Origin: Anaerolineae bacterium
GTDB lineage: Bacteria; Chloroflexota; Anaerolineae; Anaerolineales; Villigracilaceae
Assembly (NCBI GenBank): GCA_022013685.1
Contig: JAKLPV010000070.1
Span: 41,860 to 105,859 of the forward strand
Length of the DNA stretch: 64,000 nucleotides
Direction: 5' to 3'
Positions 33,319-43,266 of the stretch are shown piece by piece; within the stretch, counting starts at the first letter, position 1, and each line of letters starts with the position of its first letter. Below the pieces are notes generated by a model. The model was not told the origin of the DNA. It was given only the letters and a program-made list of their open reading frames with translations, and made no database searches. The translations under genes and the position numbers were made by a program.

Positions 33319-34830
33319 CTATGGCATTGCTGCCGCGAGCAGGGCGACCAGTTTGTCCACGCTGGGGGCCATCAGGGCAAAGAACGGCTGCGGGTACAGG
33401 CCAATCCAGAAGATGAAGACCAGCAGGGGCAGCAGGGTGGCGATTTCGCGCCAGTTCAGGTCGCGCAGTTGGTGCTGCTTGGTAATTTCGCCTGCCGGGC
33501 CGAGGAACATTTTCTGGAACATGTAGAGCATGTAAATGGCCGCCAGGATGACGCCGATCGCTGAAAGGGCGGCGAACCAGACCGAGCCGTAGACTCCACT
33601 GCCGGCGCCCCAGGCTCCCAATAAAATGGTGAATTCGCCGACGAAGCCGTTCAGGCCGGGCAAGCCCATCGAGGAGAGGGTCACGATCAGGGTCAGCGCG
33701 CCGTAGATCGGCATGATTTTCCACAGGCCGCCGTAGGCGGACAGTTCACGGGTGTGAGTCTGTTCGTAGATCATGCCGACCAGCAGGAACAAGGCGCCGG
33801 TGCTCAGGCCGTGGTTGATCATCTGTAAAATCGCGCCCTGGACGCCGATCGAGTTCATCGCGAACAGGCCGAGCATGACAAAACCGAGGTGGCTGACGGA
33901 CGAATAAGCCACCAATTTTTTGATATCTTTCTGGGCGTAGGAAACTGCCGCGCCGTAAAGAATGCCAATCACTGCCAGCGCGCCGATCACAGGGGCTGCC
34001 TGGATGGAGGCCTCAGGGAAGAGTTGCAGGTTGAAGCGCAGGAAGCCGTAGGTTCCCATTTTGAGCAGGACACCGGCCAGGATGACCGAACCGGCCGTGG
34101 GCGCTTCGACGTGGGCGTCGGGCAGCCAGGAGTGCAGTGGCCACATCGGGACTTTGATGGCGAAGGCGGCGGCGAAGGCCACGAAGAGCAGCATCTGCGC
34201 CGCTGCGGGGACTTTACCGATGATGTCGGGGGTCGAGAAGGTGCCGACGTTGATCCCCAGCCACAGGATGGCGAGCAGCATCAGGATCGAACCGGCCATC
34301 GTGTAAAGGAAGAACTTGACCGCAGCGTACAAACGGCGTGGGCCGCCCCAGATGCCGATCAGAAAGTACATCGGGATCAGGGTGAATTCCCAGAAAATGT
34401 AGAACAGGAACAGATCCTGGGCCACGAAAACGCCGGTCATGCCAACTTCGAGCAGCAGGAAGAAGAGCATGAAGTCTTTGACGCGCTCCTCGACGGCTGT
34501 CCAGGTGGACAGGATGGCGATCGGGGTCAGGAGGGTCGTCAGCAGGATGAGCAGGATCGAGAGGCCATCGGCCCCCAGGTAATAGCGGATATCCCAGCCG
34601 GCGACCGTGATCCAGTCGTATTTGGCGACCAGTTGCAGGTCGGGGTTGGCGAGATCGTATTGCCCGCTAAAGAAGAAGGCCCAGAGCGAGATGATGAAGG
34701 TCAGCAGCGAGGTAACCAGGGCCGTCCAGCGCAAGGCATCTTTCTGTTCAGACTTGATGAACAGCAAAGCCAAAACGCCCAGGAGCGGAAAGAAGGTTAC
34801 GATGGAAAGGGGTTGCAGAAGAAAGTCCAT
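33319..34830 (-). CDS. nuoM: NADH:quinone oxidoreductase subunit M
   Basis: 503 residues, about 14 helices. The proton-path motifs include FYIFWEFTLIPMYFLIGIWGG (key Glu), a Lys in AFAIKVPMWPLHSWLPDAHVE and KDIKKLVAYSSVSHLGFVMLG. It is one of three antiporter-like subunits pumping protons in the membrane arm. It starts 5 bp after nuoL. Confidence 0.97.
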   Translation of the reverse strand: MDFLLQPLSIVTFFPLLGVLALLFIKSEQKDALRWTALVTSLLTFIISLWAFFFSGQYDLANPDLQLVAKYDWITVAGWDIRYYLGADGLSILLILLTTLLTPIAILSTWTAVEERVKDFMLFFLLLEVGMTGVFVAQDLFLFYIFWEFTLIPMYFLIGIWGGPRRLYAAVKFFLYTMAGSILMLLAILWLGINVGTFSTPDIIGKVPAAAQMLLFVAFAAAFAIKVPMWPLHSWLPDAHVEAPTAGSVILAGVLLKMGTYGFLRFNLQLFPEASIQAAPVIGALAVIGILYGAAVSYAQKDIKKLVAYSSVSHLGFVMLGLFAMNSIGVQGAILQMINHGLSTGALFLLVGMIYEQTHTRELSAYGGLWKIMPIYGALTLIVTLSSMGLPGLNGFVGEFTILLGAWGAGSGVYGSVWFAALSAIGVILAAIYMLYMFQKMFLGPAGEITKQHQLRDLNWREIATLLPLLVFIFWIGLYPQPFFALMAPSVDKLVALLAAAMP

Positions 34831-34835
34831 GTGTT

Positions 34836-36974
34836 CTACCTCAGTAGTAAATATCCCAAAATTGCCACGACACCTACCAGCACCGAAAGCGCGTAATGGC
34901 GCACAAAGCCGGTTTGCATTTCGCGCAAAGTGTCAGATGTTTCACGCACCCAATCGGCCAGCAGGGTGGATATCTTGTCGACCACACCCAAATCGACCGG
35001 ATCGGCCAGGAAACGGGTCAGGCTGACGAAGTTATTGGCAATGACCGAGTCGTGCATCCATTCGTGCCAGAAGTCCCAGTCGATGGTCTGGGCCAGGAAC
35101 TGTGAGAGTTTGGCGTAGGGCCGGATGAAGAGGAACTGGTAGGCCTCGTCGATGAACCATTTGTTTTGCATGCCGACAAAGGCCAGCCCGAGCGGCTTCG
35201 CCAGTGGGTCGGCTTGGCCGGTTTCGAGCGGCTTGTGCTGGTACAGGAACCAGGAGAGCGCAATCGCGCCCAGGGCCAGGAGGGTCGATAGCCCGGCGAC
35301 GACAAAATCAAAACTGAGAAATTCAATTTCACCGAACCAGGATGTGTGTTCGAGCCAATGGCCGAACTGGTGCAAGCCACTAAAAGGCAGGTTGATGAAG
35401 CCGCCCAAAGCCGAGAGCGCAGCCAAAATCATCAGCGGAATGGTGATGACCAGCGGCGATTCTTCGGCATGGGTCGAGGCTGAGTGGCGGGCCTGGCCGA
35501 AGAAAACCATCCAGACCTGGCGGCCCATGTAAAAGGCGGTCAGGAAGGCGGCGGCGGTCAATATCCAGTAAACGTGCGGGAAGTGGATGCTGGCGTCGAG
35601 CAGGATCTCGTCCTTCGACCAGAACCCGGCGAAAGGGAAGATCCCGGCCAGGGCTAGGGTGCCGATCATGTAGACCCAGAACGTGATCGGCATCTGTTTA
35701 CGCAGGCCGCCCATGTTGCGCATGTCGCCGGGGTCGAATGTCTCTTCGTGATGACCGTCAGCGTGTGAGTCGTGTCCATGATGGTGGGCGGCGTGGTGGT
35801 GGCCGCGTTCCAGCCCCAAAATAACGGAACCGGCTGAAAGGAAGAGCAAAGCCTTGAAAAAGGCGTGAGTCACAAGGTGGAACATCCCGGCGACATAGGC
35901 GCCCATGCCGACGGCCGCGACCATGAAGCCCAACTGGCTGATGGTGGAGTAGGCCAGCACTTTTTTGATGTCGTACTGGCCGACGGCGATGGTGGCGGCG
36001 AAGAGCGCCGTGACCGCGCCAAGGGTGGCGACGATGTACTGCGAGTCGGGCAGCAGGCTGAAGATGGGCGCGGAACGGGCGACGAGATAAACGCCTGCTG
36101 TGACCATCGTCGCGGCATGGATGAGGGCCGAAACCGGGGTCGGGCCGGCCATTGCATCCGGCAGCCAGACGTAGAGCGGAATCTGGGCCGATTTCCCGGC
36201 CACGCCGATCAGCATGAAGACGGTGATCAGCAGGATGATTTCAGGCTGGACTTGCGCCAGCAGCGGTGCACCCGCAAAAACAGCGTCGAACTGGAAGGAG
36301 CCGATGTGCCAGAAAATCAGGAATCCGGCAATCAGGAAGCCGAAGTCGCCGACGCGGTTGGTGATGAAGGCTTTCTTGGCGGCATTGGCGTTGGCCCAGG
36401 AGGGGCGTCCGAGGGTGTCCATGTCGTACCAGAAACCGATCAGCAGGAAGGAGGCCAGGCCGACACCTTCCCAGCCGACGAAGAGCATCAGGTAGTTGTC
36501 GCCGCTGACCAAAATCATCATGGCGGCGATGAAAAAGTTCATAAAGACGAAGAAGCGGTTGAAGCGGCCAATGTCGTTCTTAAAACGCACATCTTCGTGC
36601 ATGTAGCCGATGGCATAGATATGGATCAGTGTGCCGACGCCGCTGACAACGAGCATCATCGTGACCGAGAGCGTATCGACGCGGAAAGCCCAATCGAGGG
36701 CCAGCGCCTGTCCTGAGCCTGTCGAAGGACCGATATACATCCACTCGGCGATTTTGACGATCGCGCCTTCGTGGTGCTGGCCGAGCGAAACCGCCAGTAA
36801 AATCGAAACGAGAAAAGCCGCGCCCGAAGCCAGGCTGGCGACCATGCCAACGCCTTTTTCTCCCAGGCGCTTGCCAAAAATCAAATTGATGATCATACCC
36901 ACGATCGGGGCAAAGACGATCCAGGGCACGAGGCCGAAAAATAAACCGGAAGGAGATGTTTCACTCAAAAACAT
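34836..36974 (-). CDS. nuoL: NADH:quinone oxidoreductase subunit L
   Basis: 712 residues, the distal proton-pumping subunit with the long lateral helix at the C-terminus. Motifs: MLFVGWEGVGLASFLLIGFWY, a Lys in GKSAQIPLYVWLPDAMAGPTP, HAATMVTAGVYL and KKVLAYSTISQLGFM. A His-rich loop (HHHAAHHHGHDSHADGHH) lies in a cytoplasmic or external loop at about residues 392-409. At 36706-36731 the gene holds a short dispersed repeat (translated STGSGQA) between an N-terminal helix and the conserved ALDWAFRVDTLS. The reading frame is kept. Confidence 0.97.
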   Translation of the reverse strand: MFLSETSPSGLFFGLVPWIVFAPIVGMIINLIFGKRLGEKGVGMVASLASGAAFLVSILLAVSLGQHHEGAIVKIAEWMYIGPSTGSGQALALDWAFRVDTLSVTMMLVVSGVGTLIHIYAIGYMHEDVRFKNDIGRFNRFFVFMNFFIAAMMILVSGDNYLMLFVGWEGVGLASFLLIGFWYDMDTLGRPSWANANAAKKAFITNRVGDFGFLIAGFLIFWHIGSFQFDAVFAGAPLLAQVQPEIILLITVFMLIGVAGKSAQIPLYVWLPDAMAGPTPVSALIHAATMVTAGVYLVARSAPIFSLLPDSQYIVATLGAVTALFAATIAVGQYDIKKVLAYSTISQLGFMVAAVGMGAYVAGMFHLVTHAFFKALLFLSAGSVILGLERGHHHAAHHHGHDSHADGHHEETFDPGDMRNMGGLRKQMPITFWVYMIGTLALAGIFPFAGFWSKDEILLDASIHFPHVYWILTAAAFLTAFYMGRQVWMVFFGQARHSASTHAEESPLVITIPLMILAALSALGGFINLPFSGLHQFGHWLEHTSWFGEIEFLSFDFVVAGLSTLLALGAIALSWFLYQHKPLETGQADPLAKPLGLAFVGMQNKWFIDEAYQFLFIRPYAKLSQFLAQTIDWDFWHEWMHDSVIANNFVSLTRFLADPVDLGVVDKISTLLADWVRETSDTLREMQTGFVRHYALSVLVGVVAILGYLLLR
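36706..36731. repeat. CCTTCGACAGGCTCAGGACA repeat inside nuoL
   Basis: A short repeat with CTTCGA...CTCAGGACA form, of the type scattered widely in environmental bacterial genomes. It is in frame and adds STGSGQA to NuoL. Confidence 0.8.
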
Positions 36975-36978
36975 GGCG

Positions 36979-37281
36979 TCATCCCTTCAGACTGTTCATC
37001 ATATCGATATCGATGCTCTGGCGCGAGCGATAAATTGCCACAACCAGGGCCAGTCCGACGGCCACTTCGGCCGCGGCAACCGCCATGACAAAGAAGACGA
37101 AAACCTGGCCGTCGAAGGATCCGTAAACACGGGTAAAGGCCACAAAAGCCAGGTTGGCGGCATTTAGCATCAACTCGATGGACATGAAAATCACCAGCGC
37201 GTTGCGGCGGATCAAAACACCCAACGCACCCAGCGAAAACAGAATTGCCGAAAGAAGGATATAGTAATTGACAGGGACCAT
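36979..37281 (-). CDS. nuoK: NADH:quinone oxidoreductase subunit K
   Basis: 100 residues, three helices. Motif [24 protein letters not shown] contains the two buried Glu residues of the proton path in the family. The length is typical. It lies 13 bp after nuoJ and 4 bp before nuoL. Confidence 0.97.
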   Translation of the reverse strand: MVPVNYYILLSAILFSLGALGVLIRRNALVIFMSIELMLNAANLAFVAFTRVYGSFDGQVFVFFVMAVAAAEVAVGLALVVAIYRSRQSIDIDMMNSLKG

Positions 37282-37294
37282 TTGGGTTTCAGGC

Positions 37295-37816
37295 CTAAGC
37301 CTGACCTCCCTTCGAGGGTTTCTTCTGCTTGCTCAAGACAATCGCGCCAATCATCGCCACCAGCAATAGCACGGCGGTAATTTCAAAGGGCAGCAGGTAG
37401 TCGGTAAAAAGCACTTTGGCCATCAGGGACGGGTCTGAAAGTTCTGTGCCGGTCGAGCCGACATAAGTATTCTGACCAATGCGCTGCGCGACCAGGAAAA
37501 CACCCTCAACGAGCAAAATCACGGCCATTGCCACCGGCCAGACCAGGTTTTTCCATTCCAGCTCACCGGCGATATTCTCGATACCGAGCAGCATAATGAC
37601 AAACAGGAAGAGCACCATGATTGCGCCTGCATAAATGGCTACCTGCGAGAGGGCGATAAAGGGCGCATCCAGCAACAGGTAAAAAATCGCCACGGAGACA
37701 AAATTAATCACCAGGTGCAGGGCCGCGTAGACCGTGCTGCGGCTGGTTATCATGCCGATGGCGGTCGCAATCGCAATCGCAGCCAGAATGAAGAAGAGAA
37801 CCAATTCGAGATTCAT
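37295..37816 (-). CDS. nuoJ: NADH:quinone oxidoreductase subunit J
   Basis: 173 residues, five helices. The conserved third helix is [19 protein letters not shown]. The subunit connects the quinone site to the antiporter modules. It follows nuoI by 3 bp. Confidence 0.96.
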   Translation of the reverse strand: MNLELVLFFILAAIAIATAIGMITSRSTVYAALHLVINFVSVAIFYLLLDAPFIALSQVAIYAGAIMVLFLFVIMLLGIENIAGELEWKNLVWPVAMAVILLVEGVFLVAQRIGQNTYVGSTGTELSDPSLMAKVLFTDYLLPFEITAVLLLVAMIGAIVLSKQKKPSKGGQA

Positions 37817-37819
37817 AGG

Positions 37820-38326
37820 CTAATCCAGAGGGTCTTTCATCTCGGGCACCGAGCGCGTATAAAGGCCGGGTTCCGTCACCTGCGGGGTGGGGAGTCCGTC
37901 TGCCGGAACGGGTACGATCAACATTTCCTTGCCGTAGATCGCATCGCGCCGGTCGGTGAACGAAAGTTCGTAGTTGTCGCCCATCGTGATCGCTTCAGTC
38001 GGGCAGGCGTCTTCACAGAATCCACAGTAGATACAGCGCAGCATGTTGATTTCATAAGTGCTGGCATAACGGTCGCCAGGAGAGTAACGGGCCTCATCGG
38101 TGTTTTCCGCCGATTCGACAAAAATCGCGTCTGACGGACAGGCCGCCGCGCATAGCGAGCAGCCGATACATTTTTCCAGGCCGTTTTCATAACGATTCAG
38201 TACATGTCGCCCACGGAAACGGGCCGTAACTGGCTTTTTCTCTTCAGGGTACTGGACCGTGACTTTTTTCTCAAAAAACAATGCGCGGAGGGTTGTCCAC
38301 ATTCCGCGTGCCAATTCGACAAGCAT
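37820..38326 (-). CDS. nuoI: NADH:quinone oxidoreductase subunit I (2x[4Fe-4S])
   Basis: 168 residues. Two ferredoxin motifs, [12 protein letters not shown] and [12 protein letters not shown], each with four Cys, bind clusters N6a and N6b. The N-terminus lies against NuoH through an amphipathic helix. It sits 4 bp after nuoH. Confidence 0.97.
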   Translation of the reverse strand: MLVELARGMWTTLRALFFEKKVTVQYPEEKKPVTARFRGRHVLNRYENGLEKCIGCSLCAAACPSDAIFVESAENTDEARYSPGDRYASTYEINMLRCIYCGFCEDACPTEAITMGDNYELSFTDRRDAIYGKEMLIVPVPADGLPTPQVTEPGLYTRSVPEMKDPLD

Positions 38327-38330
38327 CTGC

Positions 38331-39446
38331 CTACCTCCTTTTCATCTTCGTCGTTAACGAGCGATTGATGAAATAAACGAATATAAGCCCGATCGCGATC
38401 GACAGGATGGGAATAATCCAGAGCATTTCCGCCAAAATTCCCACAGCCGTAATAAAGACCAGTGAAAGCGCCAGCGGCAGCATCACCTTCCAGCCAAAGG
38501 ACATCAGGCGGTCGTAGCGCATGCGCGGCAGGGTGGCGCGAATCCAGACCATAAAGAACAGCAGCACCAGCACCTTGATGAACATATAGATCGGGCCGAG
38601 CCACCAGTTCACATCCACGCTGAACCAGGTATTTTGCATAAACGGCAGTTCACGGTAGCCGCCGAAGAACAACATGGCCGCAATCGCCGCAATCGCGATC
38701 ATTTTGATGTATTCGGCCATGAAGAATAGCGCGAACTTCATCCCGGCATATTCCGAGTGATAGCCAGCAGTCAGTTCCTGTTCGGCTTCGGGCATATCGA
38801 AGGGCGCGCGGTTGACTTCGGCCAGTGTGGCGATCAGGAAAACAAACCCACCTACCGGCTGGATGAAGAAAAACCACACATTGCGCTGGGCCTCGACGAT
38901 ATCGCCGGCGCGCATCGAACCGGCCATGACCGTCACCAACACAAAACACAACGCCAGGCTTAATTCATACGAAATCACCTGCGCCGAAGAGCGCATTCCG
39001 CCCATCATGGCGTATTTATTGTTCGACGACCAGCCCGCCAGCACGATCCCGTAGACCGCAACAGAAGCAACTGCCGCAATATATAAAGTTCCCAGGCTAA
39101 TATCGGTCACAGAGAGCTTGATCACGCGCCCAAACATCTCGACATCCGGCCCCCAGGGCACGACCGCTGCGATCACCACCGCTGGCACCACCGTAATGAT
39201 CGGCGCCAGCGCAAAAATCGGCTGGATGACCGATCCCGGCGTCAGTTCTTCCTTGAAAATCAATTTGACCGCATCCGCAATCGGCTGCAAAAACCCCTGC
39301 CAGCCAGCCCGGTTTGGCCCAATACGCACCTGCATAAACGCCAGCACGCGCCGCTCGAAGAGCGTCAGGTAGGCGAAGCCGCCAATCAGGATCAAGACCA
39401 GCACCACGCTCTTGATTACCCATTCCAAAATCAACCAACCATCCAT
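38331..39446 (-). CDS. nuoH: NADH:quinone oxidoreductase subunit H
   Basis: 371 residues, eight helices. The quinone-chamber motifs are [36 protein letters not shown] [16 protein letters not shown] and [20 protein letters not shown]. It couples quinone reduction to the proton channels. It follows nuoG by 9 bp. Confidence 0.97.
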   Translation of the reverse strand: MDGWLILEWVIKSVVLVLILIGGFAYLTLFERRVLAFMQVRIGPNRAGWQGFLQPIADAVKLIFKEELTPGSVIQPIFALAPIITVVPAVVIAAVVPWGPDVEMFGRVIKLSVTDISLGTLYIAAVASVAVYGIVLAGWSSNNKYAMMGGMRSSAQVISYELSLALCFVLVTVMAGSMRAGDIVEAQRNVWFFFIQPVGGFVFLIATLAEVNRAPFDMPEAEQELTAGYHSEYAGMKFALFFMAEYIKMIAIAAIAAMLFFGGYRELPFMQNTWFSVDVNWWLGPIYMFIKVLVLLFFMVWIRATLPRMRYDRLMSFGWKVMLPLALSLVFITAVGILAEMLWIIPILSIAIGLIFVYFINRSLTTKMKRR

Positions 39447-39455
39447 AAAATGCTC

Positions 39456-41921
39456 CTAAGCCTTTTGTGCCGAAAGCACCTTAACCGGTGCTGGGGCGGG
39501 GATGGGGATACCCATGCTGCGCGGGATGAGCACGACGCCGGTGGAGATGGAAGCGTCCAGCAATACTTTGACGGGATAAGAAACCCCGTTCAGACTCACC
39601 TCGGCCTGGCTACCGTTGTCGAGGCCCAATTTCAACGCTGTGACCGGATTCAGCACAATCCCGTTAAACCGGTCGATGTGGTCGGCCAGCAGTTTGGCCG
39701 GTGCGACGGTATTTCCATAATCATATAATCGCGTTACCGGCACAGCCATTAATTCATCTTCTTTCGGGCGCAACCCGGAGTCCAAAGTCTTATTATCCCC
39801 GTAGGGGGCCTGACTTTGAACTGTCAAACGTCGGGAGACGTTTGACTCCAGCATCACTCCCAACCCCAACTTGTTTTCGTAACTCGTTCCGCCATAATAC
39901 AGGTCGCCGCGCCCGACGATCGGCCACTGCTCGGTCACTTCCGAAAGGCTGGCATAGGAAATGCCGCTGAAAGCGGGTTCGCCCGCTGAAAGCTGATTCA
40001 TCACCAGTAGCGGGGAACGCCCTTCGAGCTCGATCCCGCACTTTTTGGCGAGTTCCGCCACGAGGGCAAAATCGGCCCTGGTGCCGGGTTTGGCTGGCAC
40101 AGCCGGGTAAAAACGCTGGACGCGCCGTTCGGCGTTGGTGTATGTTCCCTCGCGCTCGGTATAAGCCGCAGCCGGAAGGATAATATCGGCCATTTTTGTT
40201 GTTTCGGTTTCAAGAATGTCCTGCACGATGACGGTTTTGGCCGTTTTCAGCGCTTCAGCCAGGGCCGGATCATCGCCTGCCGGGTCGGCAGCCAGGATGT
40301 AGACGGTTTTGTCTTTGAGTTCAGAAACCAAATCATGCGATGGCGCAAACCCCATTTCGAGCGCGCCCTGCTGGTTGGGGGTGCTCCACACGCCGACCAA
40401 TCCACAAGTGCTGAGCGGAGCCGCAGGCGTAGTCGAAGCACGGTTTTTCAACAAATCCGCACAGGCAGCGGCCAGGTTTTGTGTGCCCGCCAGCCCCAGG
40501 CCATCCGAACCATAGAAGACAACCAGGTTGTTGGCATTCTCAATCGCAGCGCCAACTTTGTCCTTGGTCCTTAATCTCTTGGTCGTTTCTACTTCATCGC
40601 CATACGAATATCGAATAACGAATCCCGCAAATTCATCCAACTTGGTGGCGCGGGCGTTGGCAACGATCAGGGTCGCGCCGCGTTCGGCAGCGGCCTTCAG
40701 GCGCAGGTGCCAGATGGGGGCTTCATTGTAGAGGTCGGATGCAACCACCAAAACGGTGTCGCCCGGCCCCAGGTCGCCCAGGTTCGAACCCGCGGTCAGG
40801 CCGTAGGCGGTGGTGTATTCCCCGCCGCCGTGCTGGGTGTAGAGCCAGGTTTTCGCGCCGAGTTTGGCGGCGAATTGTTTGAGATTGTAGAGATCCTCGT
40901 TGGCGAGTCGCCCGCCAGCCAGGATGACTGTTTCAGATTGGGCTTCGGTTAGTTTGGCGGCAGCCAGGCTGAGGGTCGATTCGAGGGTATCCGGGTCCAG
41001 GCGGGACGCCGCTTCGGCGTACTGGTATCCGGCGAAACGGCCCTTGTCGCACATCCAAATCTCATTAACCTGTTCGTTCTGGCGCGGCATGGCGCGTTTG
41101 ATGACATATCCGCCGCCGGCTTTGGCTTCGCGGCGCACGTTGAAGGTCACGTTGCAACCGACCGGGCATTGCGAGCAGACCGAGGCGGCGTGTTTGAGTT
41201 CCCAGGGACGTGCGCCGAAGCGGAAATCGGCGGTGGTCAGTGCGCCGACCGGACAGATGTCGGTGGTGTTGCCGCTGAAGACCGAGTCGAAGCCGGGGTC
41301 GGAGTGGGTGACGATGTCGGTGTGACGCCCGCGCTGGTAGAAACCCAGCACCGGCTCACCTGCGAGGTCGCTCTGGAAGCGGATGCAGCGCGCGCACTGG
41401 ATGCAGCGTTCGCGGTCGAGGAAAATCAGGTCGCCGAGCGGGACGTGTTTTTCGCCGTGATGTTTTTCGTCGAAGATGAAGCGGCTCTCTTTGGGGCCGA
41501 ATTTCATCGTCAGGTTTTGCAGAGGGCATTCGCCGCCCTTGTCGCAGACCGGGCAATCGAGCGGGTGCGAGGTGAGCAGTAGTTCGAGAATTTCTTTTTG
41601 CCCGCCTTTGGCTTTTTCGCTGTCGCTGATGACGACCATGCCCTCCGAAACGGGTGTGGTGCAGGATGTTTCGAGTTTGGGGCCAAATTGCAGCTTGGGC
41701 GCGCCGTTTTCGTCGAGCATGGGCTGACCGCTGGCGCGGTCGATCATCGGGCGGCCAATTTCAACCAGGCACTGGCGGCACATGCCAACCGGTTCCATTT
41801 TGGGATGATAACAAAAGACCGGGATGTCAATACCGACCTTTTTGGCCGCATCGACAATAAGCGTGCCTTCAGGGACGTTGACGGGTTTTCCGTTGATTTT
41901 CAGGTTTACCATTTTTGTCAT
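39456..41921 (-). CDS. nuoG: NADH:quinone oxidoreductase subunit G
   Basis: 821 residues from the ATG at 41921 (MTKMVNLKING). The ATG at 41912 is an alternative; neither has a clear ribosome site. The N-terminal [2Fe-2S] ferredoxin is CYHPKMEPVGMCRQC; the next 4Fe clusters are HPLDCPVC...GECPLQ and CIQCARCIRFQ, then CSQCPVGC. The rest is a degenerate molybdopterin-oxidoreductase fold. Between about 40408 and 40625 the gene carries three short dispersed repeat types, coding for residues such as ASTTPAAPLST, TTKRLRTKDKVG and FVIRYSYGDEV. The upstream gap to nuoF (41925-41996) is also repeat. Confidence 0.96.
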   Translation of the reverse strand: MTKMVNLKINGKPVNVPEGTLIVDAAKKVGIDIPVFCYHPKMEPVGMCRQCLVEIGRPMIDRASGQPMLDENGAPKLQFGPKLETSCTTPVSEGMVVISDSEKAKGGQKEILELLLTSHPLDCPVCDKGGECPLQNLTMKFGPKESRFIFDEKHHGEKHVPLGDLIFLDRERCIQCARCIRFQSDLAGEPVLGFYQRGRHTDIVTHSDPGFDSVFSGNTTDICPVGALTTADFRFGARPWELKHAASVCSQCPVGCNVTFNVRREAKAGGGYVIKRAMPRQNEQVNEIWMCDKGRFAGYQYAEAASRLDPDTLESTLSLAAAKLTEAQSETVILAGGRLANEDLYNLKQFAAKLGAKTWLYTQHGGGEYTTAYGLTAGSNLGDLGPGDTVLVVASDLYNEAPIWHLRLKAAAERGATLIVANARATKLDEFAGFVIRYSYGDEVETTKRLRTKDKVGAAIENANNLVVFYGSDGLGLAGTQNLAAACADLLKNRASTTPAAPLSTCGLVGVWSTPNQQGALEMGFAPSHDLVSELKDKTVYILAADPAGDDPALAEALKTAKTVIVQDILETETTKMADIILPAAAYTEREGTYTNAERRVQRFYPAVPAKPGTRADFALVAELAKKCGIELEGRSPLLVMNQLSAGEPAFSGISYASLSEVTEQWPIVGRGDLYYGGTSYENKLGLGVMLESNVSRRLTVQSQAPYGDNKTLDSGLRPKEDELMAVPVTRLYDYGNTVAPAKLLADHIDRFNGIVLNPVTALKLGLDNGSQAEVSLNGVSYPVKVLLDASISTGVVLIPRSMGIPIPAPAPVKVLSAQKA
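40408..40442. repeat. CTTCGACTACG...CTCAGCAC dispersed repeat inside nuoG
   Basis: GTGCTGAGCGGAGCCGCAGG-type sequence, ending TAGTCGAAGCAC, with short inverted ends (GTGCT/AGCAC). It adds about 11 residues in frame to NuoG. Confidence 0.7.
40558..40625. repeat. GGTCCTTGGTC and GAATATCGAATAACGAAT repeats inside nuoG
   Basis: Two repeat types lie next to each other. One is TCCTTGGTCCTTAATCTCTT, similar to the stretch in mutS2 at 7255-7285. The other is ATACGAATATCGAATAACG, related to 29555-29598 and 41925-41996. Both are read through in the nuoG frame. Confidence 0.6.
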
Positions 41922-41924
41922 AGT

Positions 41925-41996
41925 TATTCGATGCTCGATATTCGTTACTCGATAGGCGATATTCGATAATTCGATACTCGAATACCGAATTACCAA
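41925..41996. repeat. TCGATATTCG-type repeat between nuoF and nuoG
   Basis: Tandem imperfect units of the kind ATTCGATAxTCGA fill the gap between the nuoF stop and the nuoG start. Confidence 0.75.
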
Positions 41997-43259
41997 TTAC
42001 AACTTACCAGTCACTTTCTCAAAATCTTCCGGGAAGCGCTCAATCGCCGTGCGCACCGCCATGGTCGAGAAATCGCCCAGTGCGCACAGGCATTTACCAT
42101 AGACCTGGGCGGCGACGCTATCGAGCAGTTTGACATCCCCGGCGCTGGCTTCGCCTTTATGCAGCCTTTGGGTCAGGTGCAGCATCCAGTAAGTGCCGTC
42201 GCGGCAGGGGGTACATTTGCCGCACGATTCGTGCTTGAAAAAACTGATGGTTTTGTTGATGACCCAGTCCATGCTGTGGCTGTCATCGATGATGATGACC
42301 GAGGCCGAGCCAAGCAGGGAACCAACGTTTTGGACATTTTCATAGTCCATCGGGGTATCCATAACCTTGTCAAAAATAGCCTCGTCCACACGGATGATGG
42401 AAGATGATGCCCCGGCGGGCATGATCGCGCGGAGGCTGCGCCCATCGGGAATCCCACCGCCGTGGGTGAAGATCAATTCGCGGAAGGTTGTTCCGAGCGG
42501 CAGTTCGTAGTTGCCCGGTTTGTTGATGTTGCCCGAAAGCGAGAAAATTTTGGTGCCGGGGCTTTTCTCGGTGCCAAACTGGCGAAAGCCCGCCGCACCG
42601 TGTTCGATGATATAGGGCAGATTGGCAAGCGTCTCGACATTGTTGACCACGGTCGGCTTGCCGTACAGACCGTAAACCGCCGGAAACGGCGGGCGCAGGC
42701 GGGGCTGTCCGCGCTTGCCTTCGAGCGATTCGAGCAGGGCGGTTTCTTCGCCGCAGATGTAGGCTCCCGCGCCGAGGTGGGTTTTCAGGCGCAAAGATGT
42801 CTCAGTGTCAAAAAGCTTGTTGCCAAGATAGCCCTGTTTTTCCATTTCGACAATACAGGCATCGATCTGCCGGGCAATGTGGTAATACTCGCCGCGAATG
42901 TAAATGTAGCCTTCCGTTGCGCCGACAGCGTAACAGGCAATTGCAACACCTTCCAGAAACTGGTAAGGATTGCTTTCCATGATCTCTCGATCCTTGAAAG
43001 TGCCCGGTTCCGATTCGTCGGCATTACAGACAACGTAGTGCGGCCAGATGTTGTCGGGCAGGAACGACCACTTTACACCGGTCGGAAAGCCCGCGCCGCC
43101 GCGTCCGCGCAGGCCGGAGGCTTTGACTTCATCGACAATCTGTTTGGGCGGCATGGTCGAGACAGCCTTTTTGAGCGACTCGAATCCGCCGTTTTTCTTG
43201 TAGGTTTCGATATTTTTCAGGTCGGGAATGTCCCGGTGACGCAGAAGAATATGGGTCAT
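41997..43259 (-). CDS. nuoF: NADH:quinone oxidoreductase subunit F (NADH/FMN)
   Basis: 420 residues from the ATG at 43259 (MTHILLRHRDIPDL). Motifs: GLRGRGGAGFPTGVKWSF (NADH site), CNADESEPGTFKDRE (FMN), AYICGEETALLESLEGKRG, and the cluster N3 motif ESCGKCTPCRDG. It takes electrons from NADH. The nuoE stop at 43267 lies 7 bp upstream of this start. Confidence 0.97.
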   Translation of the reverse strand: MTHILLRHRDIPDLKNIETYKKNGGFESLKKAVSTMPPKQIVDEVKASGLRGRGGAGFPTGVKWSFLPDNIWPHYVVCNADESEPGTFKDREIMESNPYQFLEGVAIACYAVGATEGYIYIRGEYYHIARQIDACIVEMEKQGYLGNKLFDTETSLRLKTHLGAGAYICGEETALLESLEGKRGQPRLRPPFPAVYGLYGKPTVVNNVETLANLPYIIEHGAAGFRQFGTEKSPGTKIFSLSGNINKPGNYELPLGTTFRELIFTHGGGIPDGRSLRAIMPAGASSSIIRVDEAIFDKVMDTPMDYENVQNVGSLLGSASVIIIDDSHSMDWVINKTISFFKHESCGKCTPCRDGTYWMLHLTQRLHKGEASAGDVKLLDSVAAQVYGKCLCALGDFSTMAVRTAIERFPEDFEKVTGKL

Positions 43260-43266
43260 AAGGTTT

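Noticed and set aside
33889..34896. 335-residue plus-strand frame opposite nuoM
   Set aside because: Antisense shadow rich in Glu/Gln/Asp, as expected opposite hydrophobic helices.
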